Assembly: GCF_913773735.1 (NCBI RefSeq)
Contig: NZ_CAJYEB010000032.1
Span: 97,840 to 161,839 of the forward strand
DNA from: an uncultured Massilia sp.
GTDB taxonomy: Bacteria; Pseudomonadota; Gammaproteobacteria; Burkholderiales; Burkholderiaceae_D
Direction: 5' to 3'
Length of the DNA stretch: 64,000 nt
Part shown: in pieces, positions 54,498 to 64,000 of the stretch
How positions within the stretch are numbered: the first letter of the stretch is position 1
Layout: each line of letters opens with the position of its first letter
Program-made: the position numbers and the translations under genes
Notes under the pieces: generated by a model
Told to the model about the DNA's origin: nothing
Database searches by the model: none
What the model saw: the letters and a program-made list of their open reading frames with translations, nothing else

Positions 54498-56834
54498 ATG
54501 AAATTACAACCTGATCGCTTTGCCCTGCCGTTCACCTCCCGCAGCCTGATCGGCGCGGCCGTGCTGGCGCTGTGCGCCGGCCATGCCAGCGCCGTCGCGC
54601 CCTTCGTCGTGAAGGACATCCGGGTCGAAGGCATCCAGCGTACCGAGGCGGGCACGGTGTTCAGCTACCTGCCGGTGCGCGTGGGCGAGACGTTCGACGA
54701 CGACAAGGGCACCGCCGCGATCAAGGCACTGTACGCGACCGGCTTCTTCAAGGACGTGCGCCTGGAAGAGGAAAACGGCGTGCTGGTGGTGCTGGTCGAG
54801 GAACGCCCGGCGATCGCCGCGGTGGACTTCACGGGCACCAAGGAATTCGAGAAGGACATGCTGGTCAAGGCGCTGAAGGAAATCGGCGTCGGCGAGACCA
54901 AGATCTTCGACAAGGCATCGGTCGACCGCGCCGAGCAGGAACTCAAGCGCCAGTACCTGTCGCACGGCCTGTACGGCGTCAAGATCACCACCACCATCAC
55001 CCCGATCGAGCGCAATCGCGTGAACGTCATGTTCAACGTCGACGAAGGCGACGTCGCCAAGATCAAGGGCATCAACATCATCGGCAACAAGGCGTTCTCC
55101 GACAAGGAACTGCGCGGGCTGCTGCAGTTGAACACCTCGGGCTGGTTCACCTGGTACTCGAAGGCCGACCAGTACTCGAAGCAGAAGCTGACCGGCGACC
55201 TGGAGACCATCAAGTCGTGGTACCTGAACCATGGCTACCTCGAGGTCAACGTGGAATCGACCCAGGTGTCGATCACCCCGGACAAGAAGGACATCTACCT
55301 CACCATCAACATCACCGAAGGCGAGAAGTACACCGTCTCGGGCATCAAGATGGAAGGCGAGATGTTCGGCCGCGAGGCGGAGCTCAAGAGCCTGGTGCTG
55401 CTGCGCCCGGGCGAGACCTTCTCCGGCGACCTGCAGGAAGCGTCGAACAAGCGCATCGCCGACCGCCTGGCGAGCTTCGGCTACGCCTTCGCCAACGTCA
55501 CGGCCAACCCGGAAATCGACCGCGAGAAGCGCCAGGTGGCGTTCACCTTCCTGGTCGACCCGGGCAAGCGCGCCTACGTGCGCCACATGACCATCTCGGG
55601 CAACACCATCACCCGCGACGAAGTCATCCGCCGCGAATTCCGCCAGTTCGAGAGCTCGTGGTACGACCCGAACCGCGTGAAGCTGTCGCGCGACCGCGTC
55701 GACCGCCTCGGCTACTTCAAGGACGTGACCGTCGAGACGCCGGAAGCCCAGGGCACCTCCGACCAGGTCGACGTGAACATCGCCGTCGTCGAGAAGCCGA
55801 CCGGTAACTTCATGATCGGCGGCGCGTTCTCGCAGGCGGAAAAGTTCACGTTCACCGCCTCGGTCACGCAGGCCAACTTCGCCGGCTCGGGCAATACCGT
55901 CGGCATCGAACTGAACACCAGCAAGTACAACCGCACGATCTCGTTCGCGCAGACCAACCCGTACTTCACCGACGAAGGCATCTCGCGCGCGTTCCAGCTG
56001 TACCTGCGCACCTCGCGTCCGCCGGCGATCAACATCGGTTCGTACACCGTGCGCCAGATCGGCGGCAACCTGACGTTCGGCGTGCCGTTCTCGGAAATCG
56101 ACACCGTCTACTTCGGTACCGGCCTGGAACGCACCCAGCTCGAGACCGACGAGAGCTCGCCGACGCTGTACAAGCAGTTCGTGATCCAGAACGGCGGCCC
56201 GGCCTCCGGCGTGGGCACCGCGCGCACCAATTCGATCCCGTTCACCGTGGCCTGGGGCCGCGACTCGCGCGACAGCGCGATCACCCCGACCCGCGGCCGC
56301 TACCAGCGCGCCAACCTCGAGATCGACCTGCTGGGCGACGCCAAGTACTACCGCGCGATCTACGAACACCAGTGGTACCGTCCGCTCACGCGCTGGATGA
56401 CGCTGGCGCTGAAGGGCGAGCTGGACTACGGCCATGGCCTGGGCGGTCACAGCTACCCGGTGTTCAAGAACTTCTACGGCGGCGGCATCGGCTCGGTGCG
56501 CGGCTACGAGAGTTCCTCGCTGGGCATCGTCGACCCGTACACCTACGACGCCCTGGGCGGCTCCAAGCGCATCATCGGCAACGCCGAGCTGCAGTTCCCG
56601 TTCCCGGGCAGCGGCCAGGACCGTTCGCTGCGCTGGTTCACCTTCGCCGACGCCGGCCAGATCTACCAGGAAACCCAGAAGATCCGTCCGTCCGAGCTGC
56701 GTACGTCGGCCGGTATCGGCCTGTCGTGGATTTCGCCGGTGGGTCCGCTGAAGTTGAGTTATGCTAAGCCCCTGAATGCCAAGCCGGGCGACCGCCTGGA
56801 ACGCTTCCAGTTCCAGATGGGTACCGGCTTCTGA
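54498..56834 (+). CDS. bamA: Outer membrane protein assembly factor BamA
   Basis: POTRA start FVVKDIRVEGIQRTEAGTVFSYLPVRVGE; barrel with GGIGSVRGYESSSLG; ends RFQFQMGTGF. ATG at 54498 preferred over TTG at 54486. Confidence 0.97.
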   Translation: MKLQPDRFALPFTSRSLIGAAVLALCAGHASAVAPFVVKDIRVEGIQRTEAGTVFSYLPVRVGETFDDDKGTAAIKALYATGFFKDVRLEEENGVLVVLVEERPAIAAVDFTGTKEFEKDMLVKALKEIGVGETKIFDKASVDRAEQELKRQYLSHGLYGVKITTTITPIERNRVNVMFNVDEGDVAKIKGINIIGNKAFSDKELRGLLQLNTSGWFTWYSKADQYSKQKLTGDLETIKSWYLNHGYLEVNVESTQVSITPDKKDIYLTINITEGEKYTVSGIKMEGEMFGREAELKSLVLLRPGETFSGDLQEASNKRIADRLASFGYAFANVTANPEIDREKRQVAFTFLVDPGKRAYVRHMTISGNTITRDEVIRREFRQFESSWYDPNRVKLSRDRVDRLGYFKDVTVETPEAQGTSDQVDVNIAVVEKPTGNFMIGGAFSQAEKFTFTASVTQANFAGSGNTVGIELNTSKYNRTISFAQTNPYFTDEGISRAFQLYLRTSRPPAINIGSYTVRQIGGNLTFGVPFSEIDTVYFGTGLERTQLETDESSPTLYKQFVIQNGGPASGVGTARTNSIPFTVAWGRDSRDSAITPTRGRYQRANLEIDLLGDAKYYRAIYEHQWYRPLTRWMTLALKGELDYGHGLGGHSYPVFKNFYGGGIGSVRGYESSSLGIVDPYTYDALGGSKRIIGNAELQFPFPGSGQDRSLRWFTFADAGQIYQETQKIRPSELRTSAGIGLSWISPVGPLKLSYAKPLNAKPGDRLERFQFQMGTGF

Positions 56835-56841
56835 TTAAGGA

Positions 56842-57390
56842 ATGCGGAGAATGATGTTGAAAAATGCGATTGCCTCGTTGCCGGCCAAGTTGAGCACGGC
56901 CCTGGTGCTGGCGGCCGTCTGCGCCGGCGTGATGGCGCAGGCGCATGCGCAGCAAGCAACGACCGGCCGGATCGGCTTCGTGTACACCGAGCGCCTGATG
57001 AGCGAATCCCGGCTCGCCAAGCAGGCCGACGAAAAGATCCAGGCCGAATTCTCCAAGCGCCAGGCCCAGGTCGACGACATGATCAAGCGCTACAAGTCGA
57101 ACCGCGAAAAGTTCGACGGCGATGCGCCCAAGCTGAACGACATCGAGCGCACGCGCCGCACGCGCGAGCTGCTCGACATGGAAAAGGACGTCCAGCGCAT
57201 GCAGCGCGAGTTCAACGAGGATCTCATCCAGCGCAAGAACGAGGAACGCTCGGCGATCGCCCAGCGCGCCTACAAGCTGATCGAGCAGGTCGCCGAACAG
57301 GAACACCTCGACGTCGTGCTGCAGGAATCCATCTGGACCAACCCGCGCATCGACATCACCGACAAGATCCTCAAGCTGCTCGACAAGTAA
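56842..57390 (+). CDS. skp: OmpH/Skp family periplasmic chaperone
   Basis: Signal peptide; GRIGFVYTERLMSESRLAKQADEKIQAEFSKRQAQVDDM; bamA-skp-lpxD order. Exact start among clustered ATGs uncertain. Confidence 0.9.
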   Translation: MRRMMLKNAIASLPAKLSTALVLAAVCAGVMAQAHAQQATTGRIGFVYTERLMSESRLAKQADEKIQAEFSKRQAQVDDMIKRYKSNREKFDGDAPKLNDIERTRRTRELLDMEKDVQRMQREFNEDLIQRKNEERSAIAQRAYKLIEQVAEQEHLDVVLQESIWTNPRIDITDKILKLLDK

Positions 57391-57417
57391 GGCGTCGCGC
57401 CGTGCATCCCGCAAGAC

Positions 57418-57446
57418 GCCGGCCTGCGTGGCCGGCAGTTTTTTTA
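57418..57446 (+). terminator. Rho-independent terminator/attenuator between ompH and lpxD
   Basis: GCCGGCC-TGCGT-GGCCGGC followed by AGTTTTTTT. Confidence 0.7.
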
Positions 57447-57468
57447 CCACTTTGACTGGACGACCAAG

Positions 57469-58527
57469 ATGGCCACTCGACTGGGTGATTTGGTCGAACG
57501 CTTCGGCGGACAGCTGGTCGGCGACCCGAACCTCGAGGTTCAGGGCATCGCCCCGCTGGACAGCGCCGACGCTTCGCACATCAGCTTTCTGAGCAACAGC
57601 AAACTGCGCGCGCTCGCCGCGCAGAGCAGGGCGGCGGCGCTGATCGTCGCCCCGCTGGACGACGCGACCGTCGCCGCCACCTACGAGGGCGCGCGCATCG
57701 TCACCACCAACCCCTATGCCTACTTCGCGCGCGCGGCCCAGTACTTCGCCGCGCTCGAGGAAACGCCGCCGGCGCCGGGCATTCACCCGAGCGCGGTGGT
57801 GCACGACGGCGCCATCGTCGATCCGACCGCGCACGTCGGCCCGCACGCGACCATCGAGGCCGGCGCCGTCGTCGGCGCGCACGCGGTGATCGGCGCCGGC
57901 TGCTTCGTCGGCCGCGAGGCCGAGATCGGCGAGCACACGCAGCTGTTCCCCAACGTGACCTTCCACGCGCGCTGCAGGATCGGCAAGCGCGGCATCCTGC
58001 ACTCGGGCGCCGTGATCGGCACCGACGGCTTCGGCTTCGCGCGCGAGAACGGCGTCTACATCAAGATCCCGCAGACCGGGCGCGTGCTGCTGGGCGACGA
58101 CGTCGACATCGGCGCCAACACGACCGTGGACCGCGGCGCCATGGCCGACACCGTCATCGAGGACGGCGTCAAGCTCGACAACCAGATCCAGATCGGCCAC
58201 AACTGCCACATCGGCGCCAACACGGCCATGGCCGGCTGCGTCGGCGTGGCGGGCAGCGCGAAGATCGGCAAGAATTGCACCTTCGGCGGCGCCGCCATGG
58301 TGCTCGGCCACCTGGAAATCGCGGACAATGTCCATATCTCCTCGGGCAGCATGGTGTCGCGCTCCGTGCTGGAGCCGGGGCAGTACACCGGCTTCTATCC
58401 GCTGGCCAAGAACGCCGAGTGGGAAAAGAGCGCGGCCATCGTGCGCAACCTGGCCTCGATGCGCGAGAAGATCCGCGTACTGGAAAAACAGATCAAGAAC
58501 CTGACCGAACCGACAGAACAACAATGA
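57469..58527 (+). CDS. lpxD: UDP-3-O-(3-hydroxyacyl)glucosamine N-acyltransferase
   Basis: Hexapeptide repeats; [43 protein letters not shown]. Confidence 0.97.
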   Translation: MATRLGDLVERFGGQLVGDPNLEVQGIAPLDSADASHISFLSNSKLRALAAQSRAAALIVAPLDDATVAATYEGARIVTTNPYAYFARAAQYFAALEETPPAPGIHPSAVVHDGAIVDPTAHVGPHATIEAGAVVGAHAVIGAGCFVGREAEIGEHTQLFPNVTFHARCRIGKRGILHSGAVIGTDGFGFARENGVYIKIPQTGRVLLGDDVDIGANTTVDRGAMADTVIEDGVKLDNQIQIGHNCHIGANTAMAGCVGVAGSAKIGKNCTFGGAAMVLGHLEIADNVHISSGSMVSRSVLEPGQYTGFYPLAKNAEWEKSAAIVRNLASMREKIRVLEKQIKNLTEPTEQQ

Positions 58528-59018
58528 CGACTGAAGCAAACACCGCATCGAAGATCCTGGGCATCAAGGAGATCAAGGAATACCTGCCGCACCGCTACCC
58601 GTTGCTGCTGGTGGACCGCGTGGTCGACTACGAACTGGGCAAGACCATCACCGCGATCAAGAACGTGACCGTCAACGAAGAATTCTTCAACGGCCACTTC
58701 CCGCACCAGCCGGTGATGCCGGGCGTGCTGATGATCGAGGCGCTGGCGCAGACCGCCGCGATCCTGTCCTTCATGACCATGAACGTCAAGCCGGACGAGA
58801 ACTCGGTCGTGTACTTCGTGGGCATCGACAACGCGCGCTTCAAGCGCCCGGTCGGCCCCGGCGACCAGCTGAAGATGGACGTCGAGATCCTGCGCACCTC
58901 GCGCGGCATCTGGAAGTACAAGGCGCAGGCCAGCGTCGACGGCAAGGTCGCCGTCGAGGCCGAACTGATGTGCACGATCCGGGCCAGCGAACCGGCCAGC
59001 GGCGGCGCGGGGCAGTGA
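58524..59018 (+). CDS. fabZ: 3-hydroxyacyl-[ACP] dehydratase
   Basis: [40 protein letters not shown]. Confidence 0.97.
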   Translation: MTTEANTASKILGIKEIKEYLPHRYPLLLVDRVVDYELGKTITAIKNVTVNEEFFNGHFPHQPVMPGVLMIEALAQTAAILSFMTMNVKPDENSVVYFVGIDNARFKRPVGPGDQLKMDVEILRTSRGIWKYKAQASVDGKVAVEAELMCTIRASEPASGGAGQ

Positions 59019-59806
59019 TGAGCAAGATCCACGCGACCGCGATCGTCGACCCGAAGGCCGAGCTGGACAGCTCGGTCGAGGTCGGCCCGTACTCGATCGT
59101 CGGACCGAACGTGCGCATCGGCGCCGGCACCGTCGTCGGCCCGCACGTGGTGCTCGAGGGCCACACGACGATCGGCCGCGACAACCGCATCTTCCAGTTC
59201 TCCTCGCTGGGCGCGGCGCCGCAGGACAAGAAGTGGGCGGGCGAGCCGACCCGCCTGGAAATCGGCGACCGCAACACCATCCGCGAATTCTGCACCTTCA
59301 ACCTCGGCACCGTGCAGGACGCCGGCGTGACGCGCCTGGGCGACGACAACTGGATGTCGGCCTACACCCACCTGGCGCACGACTGCCAGGTCGGCAGCAA
59401 CACGATCTTCTCGAACAACGCCCAGCTGGCCGGCCACGTCCACGTGGGCGACTGGGCGATCCTGTCGGGCTACTGCGGCGTGCACCAGTTCTGCAAGATC
59501 GGCGCCCACGCCTTCGTCGGCATGTACACCAGCCTGACCCAGGACGTGCCGCCGTTCGTGCTCGTCTCGGGCAACCCGGCGGCCGCGCACGGCGTCAACA
59601 TCGAGGGCATGAAGCGCCGCGGCTTCTCGCGCGAGCAGATCAACGCCGTCCGCGCCGCCTACAAGACCCTGTACCGCTCCGGCCTGACGCTGGAGGAAGC
59701 CAAGGCCAGGCTGGCGCAGGAAGAAGCGGCGGGCGGCGAAGGCGCGGCGCACGTGGGCGCCCTGCGCGCATTCCTCGACACCACCAGCCGTGGCATCGTC
59801 CGCTGA
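59018..59806 (+). CDS. lpxA: UDP-N-acetylglucosamine acyltransferase
   Basis: [53 protein letters not shown]; start overlaps fabZ stop. Confidence 0.97.
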   Translation: MSKIHATAIVDPKAELDSSVEVGPYSIVGPNVRIGAGTVVGPHVVLEGHTTIGRDNRIFQFSSLGAAPQDKKWAGEPTRLEIGDRNTIREFCTFNLGTVQDAGVTRLGDDNWMSAYTHLAHDCQVGSNTIFSNNAQLAGHVHVGDWAILSGYCGVHQFCKIGAHAFVGMYTSLTQDVPPFVLVSGNPAAAHGVNIEGMKRRGFSREQINAVRAAYKTLYRSGLTLEEAKARLAQEEAAGGEGAAHVGALRAFLDTTSRGIVR

Positions 59807-60986
59807 TACACGGCAGGACGCGACGCCGGCACCGCCCCCGGCGGGGGCCACCACCCTGGCCCTCGTCGCCGGCGAAGTCTCGGGCGACCTGCTGGCCGCC
59901 CGCCTGATGGCCGGACTCCAGCCGCACCTGCCCGGCGCGCGCTTCACCGGCATCGGCGGACCGCGCATGCTGGAGCAGGGCCTGGTCTCGGACGTGCCGA
60001 TGGACACGCTCACGGTGCGCGGCCTGCTGCCCGTGCTGCTGCGCTACCGCGAGCTCAAGGGCATCCAGGACCGCCTGCGCGACCGCCTGCTGGTCGAGCG
60101 CCCGGCCGCCTTCATCGGCGCCGACTACCCGGGCTTCAACCTGGGCCTGGAGGAGCAGCTGCGCGCCGCCGGCATCCCGACCGTGCACTTCATCGGGCCG
60201 CAGGTCTGGGCCTGGCGCGGCGGCCGGATCAAGAAGATCCAGCGCGCCGTCTCGCACATGCTGGTGGTGTTCCCGTTCGAGCAGGCGATCTACGAACGCG
60301 CCGGCGTGCCGGTGACGTACATCGGCCATCCGCTGGCCGAGACGATCCCCCTGGCGCCGGACGTCGGCGCGGCGCGGCGCGCGCTCGGCCTGCCGGAGGA
60401 CGCGAAGGTCGTCACCGTGATGCCGGGCAGCCGCATGTCGGAGATCAAGTACCTGACCGAGCCCTACCTGCGCACGGTGCGCCTGCTGGCCGCGCGCGAC
60501 CCGGCGCTGCGCTTCGTCGCGCCGATGGCGGGCGAGCGCCAGAAGGCGGCGTTCCGGGCGGTCGCCGCGAAGGCGGGCCTGCAGGACGTGCCCCTGGTGC
60601 TGGTGGACGGCCAGTCGCACGACTGCATCGCCGCCGCCGACGCCGTGCTGGCCGCGTCGGGCACGGCGACGCTGGAAGTGGCGCTGTTCAAGAAGCCGAT
60701 GGTCATCGCCTACAAGGTGCTGGCGGCCGAATGGATGATCATCCGCCACATGGGCTACCTGCCGTGGATCGGGCTCCCGAACATCCTGGCGCGCGAGTCC
60801 GTCGTGCCGGAATTCCTGCAGGACGCGGCCACGCCGCACGCGCTGGCGGACGCCCTGTGGTTCCAGCTGACGGACGAGACCAACCGCAAGCGCCTCGTGC
60901 AGCGCTTCACGGACATGCATCACGACCTGCTGCGCGACAGCGCGCAACTGAGCGCGCAAGCCGTGCTGCAGGTGATCGGTAAATGA
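59790..60986 (+). CDS. lpxB: Lipid-A-disaccharide synthase
   Basis: [21 protein letters not shown]...[12 protein letters not shown]...[20 protein letters not shown] start. Confidence 0.96.
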   Translation: MASSADTRQDATPAPPPAGATTLALVAGEVSGDLLAARLMAGLQPHLPGARFTGIGGPRMLEQGLVSDVPMDTLTVRGLLPVLLRYRELKGIQDRLRDRLLVERPAAFIGADYPGFNLGLEEQLRAAGIPTVHFIGPQVWAWRGGRIKKIQRAVSHMLVVFPFEQAIYERAGVPVTYIGHPLAETIPLAPDVGAARRALGLPEDAKVVTVMPGSRMSEIKYLTEPYLRTVRLLAARDPALRFVAPMAGERQKAAFRAVAAKAGLQDVPLVLVDGQSHDCIAAADAVLAASGTATLEVALFKKPMVIAYKVLAAEWMIIRHMGYLPWIGLPNILARESVVPEFLQDAATPHALADALWFQLTDETNRKRLVQRFTDMHHDLLRDSAQLSAQAVLQVIGK

Positions 60987-60987
60987 G

Positions 60988-61650
60988 ATGAGAAAAAAGA
61001 CGTTCGATTTCTATCCCGGCCTGGCGCCGAAGAACCGCCCGTTCACGCTGGACGACGTCGTCTGCGGCGTGGACGAGGCCGGGCGCGGCCCGCTGGCCGG
61101 CCCGGTGTTCGCGGCCGCCGTCATCCTCGATCCGGCGCGCCCGATCGCGGGCCTGCGCGACTCGAAGAAGCTGACCGGGGCGCGCCGCGACGAGCTCGCA
61201 CCGATCATCCGCGCGCAGGCGCTGGCCTGGGCCATCGCCGAGTGCTCGCACGACGAGATCGACACGCTGAACATCCTGCAGGCGACCATGCTGGCGATGC
61301 GCCGCGCCGTCGAGGCGCTGGCGACCGTGCCGACCATCGCGCTGATCGACGGCAACCGCTGCCCGCCACTGGCCGCGGCCATCCGCGCGCACGCGGTGGT
61401 GGAAGGCGACGACAAGGTGCATGCCATCTCGGCCGCGTCGATCCTGGCCAAGACGGCGCGCGACGCCGCCCTGGTGCAGCTGCACGCCCAGTATCCGCAG
61501 TACGCGTTCGACCAGCACAAGGGCTACGGCACCGCGCTGCACCTGGCGCGCCTGCGCGAGCACGGCCCGTGCCCGGTGCACCGGCGCAGCTTCGCCCCGG
61601 TGCGCGCGCTGGTCGCGCAGCCCGACCTGTTCGCGGAGCAGCCGGCATGA
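60988..61650 (+). CDS. rnhB: Ribonuclease HII
   Basis: [39 protein letters not shown]. Confidence 0.97.
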   Translation: MRKKTFDFYPGLAPKNRPFTLDDVVCGVDEAGRGPLAGPVFAAAVILDPARPIAGLRDSKKLTGARRDELAPIIRAQALAWAIAECSHDEIDTLNILQATMLAMRRAVEALATVPTIALIDGNRCPPLAAAIRAHAVVEGDDKVHAISAASILAKTARDAALVQLHAQYPQYAFDQHKGYGTALHLARLREHGPCPVHRRSFAPVRALVAQPDLFAEQPA

Positions 61651-62435
61651 AGACGATCACCTCGCGCGACAACGCCTTCTACAAGGAACTCAAGCACCTG
61701 GCCGGCAGCGCGCAGGCGCTGCGCCGTGCCGGCAAGGCGCTGCTGGACGGCGTGCACCTGTGCCAGAGCTGGCTCGACCTGAAGGGCCAGCCGCAGCACT
61801 GCATCGTGTCGGAGGGCGCGCTCGCCAATCCGGAAGTGGCCGCCATCGTCGGCCGCGTGCAAGCGGAGACGATCGTCCTGCCGGACGCGCTGTTCGGCGC
61901 GCTCAGCCAGGTCGAGCACGGCGTGCACGTCCTGTTCCTGGTCGACACGCCGCGTCCCGCGCGCGCGCCCGCGCTGGTGGAATCGGCGGTGCTGCTGGAC
62001 GGCGTCCAGGACCCCGGCAACGCCGGCTCGATCCTGCGCAGCGCCGGCGCGGCCGGCATCCGCCAGGTGTATTGCAGCCCCGGCACGGCGTCGATCTGGT
62101 CGCCCAAGGTGCTGCGCGCGGCGATGGGCGCCCACTTCGTGCTGGACGTGTTCGAGCAGGCCGACCTGGCGGCGCTGGTACGTGCGGCCCGGGTGCCGGT
62201 GCTGGCGACCAGCGGCTACGCGGCCGAGCGCATCCACGACGTCGACCTGGCCCGGCCGGTGGCCTGGGTGCTGGGCCACGAAGGGCAGGGCGTGTCGCGC
62301 GAACTGCTCGACCTGGCCACCCACCGCGTCGCGATCCCGCACGCGGGCGCGGTCGAGTCGCTCAACGTGGCCGCTTGCGCCGCCGTCTGCTTCTTCGAAC
62401 AGCTCCGGCAACAACAGGCCAGCCGTCCGGCATAG
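61647..62435 (+). CDS. TrmH/SpoU-family RNA 2'-O-methyltransferase
   Basis: [66 protein letters not shown]. Confidence 0.93.
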   Translation: MKTITSRDNAFYKELKHLAGSAQALRRAGKALLDGVHLCQSWLDLKGQPQHCIVSEGALANPEVAAIVGRVQAETIVLPDALFGALSQVEHGVHVLFLVDTPRPARAPALVESAVLLDGVQDPGNAGSILRSAGAAGIRQVYCSPGTASIWSPKVLRAAMGAHFVLDVFEQADLAALVRAARVPVLATSGYAAERIHDVDLARPVAWVLGHEGQGVSRELLDLATHRVAIPHAGAVESLNVAACAAVCFFEQLRQQQASRPA

Positions 62436-62486
62436 ACGCCGTCCCGTTCCCGGGTTACTCTTCGGGCTAGCAATGATGGAGTCGTG

Positions 62487-63692
62487 ATGGATACCGCCCA
62501 GGTGCAGCATTTACATTTTCTCGTGGCCGAGGCCGAACCGGTGCAGCGCCGCGCGCTCATCGAGGCGCTGGGCCACGTCGGCGCCACCCGGGTGACCGAC
62601 GTGCCGGACGGCCCGACCGCCCTGCGCACCCTGCAGGCGGGCTTCACGCCGAAGGTCGACGTCGCCGTCATCGACCTGGCGCTGGGCGGCATGGACGGGC
62701 TGGAACTGCTGCGGGCGATCGCGGCGCTGCAGTCCGGCGTGCGCCTGATCGTGGTCGGCAACCAGCCGGCCAGCGTGCTGTTTTCCGTCGAGACGCTGGC
62801 GCAGGCCCATGGCGTCGACCTGCTGGGCACGGTCGCCAAGCCGGTCACCAGCGCCAAGCTCAAGGTCCTGCTCGACAACTACCAGCCGCCGGCGCCGGCG
62901 CGCCCGCGCGCGCCCACGCCCAGCTTCAACTTCGCCGAGGTGGGCGTGGGCCTGCAGAAGCGCCAGTTCGAACCGTATTTCCAGCCCAAGATCGAGCTGG
63001 CCACCGGCCAGGTCAAGGGCCTGGAGGTGTTCGCGCGCTGGCGCCATCCGGAACACGGGGTGCTGGGCCCGGGCGCCTTCATCGACGCGCTGGAGCAGAA
63101 CGGCCGCGTCGACTTCCTCGACTGGACCATGATCGAATCGTCGGTCGAGCGCTGCCGCCGCTTCCAGGACCAGGGCATCCCGGTCCCGATCTCGCTGAAC
63201 CTCGACCCGGCCACGCTGGCGCATCCGAACTTCATCCGCCAGGTGTCGTCGTGCATGCAGCGCCACGGGGTGCTGCCGGACTACCTGACGTTCGAGATGA
63301 CCGAATCCTCGATCCTCGACTTCGACGCCGACTTCATCGAGCGCCTGGTGCGCCTGCGCATGATGGGCTTCGGCCTGGCGATCGACGACTACGGCACCGG
63401 CCGTTCCAACCTGCAGCTGCTGGCGCGCATCCCGTTCTCGGAACTCAAGATCGACCGCTCCTTCGTCGACGGCGCCTCCAAGAAGCGCCCGCTGGGCACG
63501 GTGCTGAAATCGTGCCTGGGCCTGGCGCACAGCCTGGACCGCATGTCGGTGGCGGTGGGCGTCGAGACGCGCCAGGACTGGGACTTCCTGCAGGCACTGG
63601 GGTGCACGTACGCGCAGGGCTACCACATCGCCAATCCGATGGCGGCGGACGCGTTTCCGGGGTGGCTGGAGGACTGGCAGCAGTTCTTTTGA
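62487..63692 (+). CDS. Response regulator with EAL-like output domain (non-canonical motifs)
   Basis: REC-like FLVAEAEPVQRRALIEAL...AVIDLALGGMDGLELL...VAKPV; EAL-like YFQPKIELATGQVKGLEVFARWRHP...FEMTESSIL...IDDYGTGRSNL...LKIDRSFV...VAVGVET. Confidence 0.88.
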   Translation: MDTAQVQHLHFLVAEAEPVQRRALIEALGHVGATRVTDVPDGPTALRTLQAGFTPKVDVAVIDLALGGMDGLELLRAIAALQSGVRLIVVGNQPASVLFSVETLAQAHGVDLLGTVAKPVTSAKLKVLLDNYQPPAPARPRAPTPSFNFAEVGVGLQKRQFEPYFQPKIELATGQVKGLEVFARWRHPEHGVLGPGAFIDALEQNGRVDFLDWTMIESSVERCRRFQDQGIPVPISLNLDPATLAHPNFIRQVSSCMQRHGVLPDYLTFEMTESSILDFDADFIERLVRLRMMGFGLAIDDYGTGRSNLQLLARIPFSELKIDRSFVDGASKKRPLGTVLKSCLGLAHSLDRMSVAVGVETRQDWDFLQALGCTYAQGYHIANPMAADAFPGWLEDWQQFF

Positions 63693-63703
63693 GGCTGGTG
63701 CGA

Positions 63704-63831
63704 GGGGTCAGAGCCCGGTTTTTCCTTTGGGGCTCTGACCCCGGTTTTGGCCTGCGGCAGGGAAGGACCGGGTCTGGTTGCGCGGCTGAACACCGGGGTC
63801 AGCGCCCAAGCGCAAAACCTGGCGCTGCCCC
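63704..63831. repeat. REP-like inverted repeat cluster (GGGGTCAGAGCCC family)
   Basis: GGGGTCAGAGCCC 63704-63716, GGGGCTCTGACCCC 63729-63742, GGGGTCAGCGCCC 63795-63807, GGCGCTGCCCC 63821-63831. Confidence 0.8.
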
Positions 63832-63835
63832 CTGC

Positions 63836-63860
63836 GTAGGGTGCGCTCCCCGAGCGCACC
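63836..63860. repeat. Partial GTAGGGTG-type palindrome GTAGGGTGCGCT-CCCCG-AGCGCACC
   Basis: 8-bp stem GGTGCGCT/AGCGCACC; lacks the outer right arm seen at 551-579. Confidence 0.6.
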
Positions 63861-63876
63861 AGCGCCAGGCGTGCTA

Positions 63877-64000
63877 GGGTCTGTCTGACTGAGTTGAACC
63901 AAGCAAGGTTTAGCCGGTCAGACGGCGATGAGCCGAACTGACCTAACTGAACAGCAATGGCGGCAATTGGAACCACATTTGCCGTCCAACCCACACCATG
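63877..64000 (+). mobile_element. IS5-family insertion sequence, left end (truncated by window)
   Basis: GGGTCTGTCTGACTGAGTTG end-like sequence next to CTAG, then a transposase start. Confidence 0.7.
63928..64000 (+). CDS. IS5-family transposase, N-terminal fragment
   Basis: MSRTDLTEQQWRQLEPHLPSNPHH resembles the N-terminus of IS5/IS427-type transposases. Confidence 0.75.
   Translation, partial: MSRTDLTEQQWRQLEPHLPSNPHH

Overview
High-GC betaproteobacterial chromosome segment; gene content and order suggest an Oxalobacteraceae/Massilia-like organism (inference from content only, no search run). Left part: gcvT-gcvH-gcvP on the minus strand with a tandem glycine riboswitch, a ClpP-like protease, a KGG-repeat stress protein, DUF1631, smc-zipA-ligA-galU-def, a DUF885 protein, a seven-repeat FG-GAP/VCBS protein with C-terminal DUF4214-like repeats, and an M28 peptidase. 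Middle accessory part: a three-gene cassette (small helical protein + double-domain KaiC-like ATPase + soluble hybrid histidine kinase), an aminotransferase, a PhnD-like binding protein next to a GGDEF/EAL enzyme, a lower-GC islet (small secreted/lipoprotein ORFs, a frameshifted DUF6624-like gene, an IS1595-type transposase remnant), a POT transporter and two more hybrid histidine kinases. Right part: rluF-like, glnD, map, then rpsB-tsf-pyrH-frr-uppS-cdsA-dxr-rseP-bamA-ompH-lpxD-fabZ-lpxA-lpxB-rnhB-trmH, an EAL response regulator with non-canonical motifs, and the start of an IS5-type element at the window edge. Several REP/MITE-like repeats lie in intergenic gaps. The best candidate for an under-described system is the KaiC-like/histidine kinase cassette at 23315-26563. 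No tRNA, rRNA or CRISPR array was recognised. All family calls are from motif recognition by eye.
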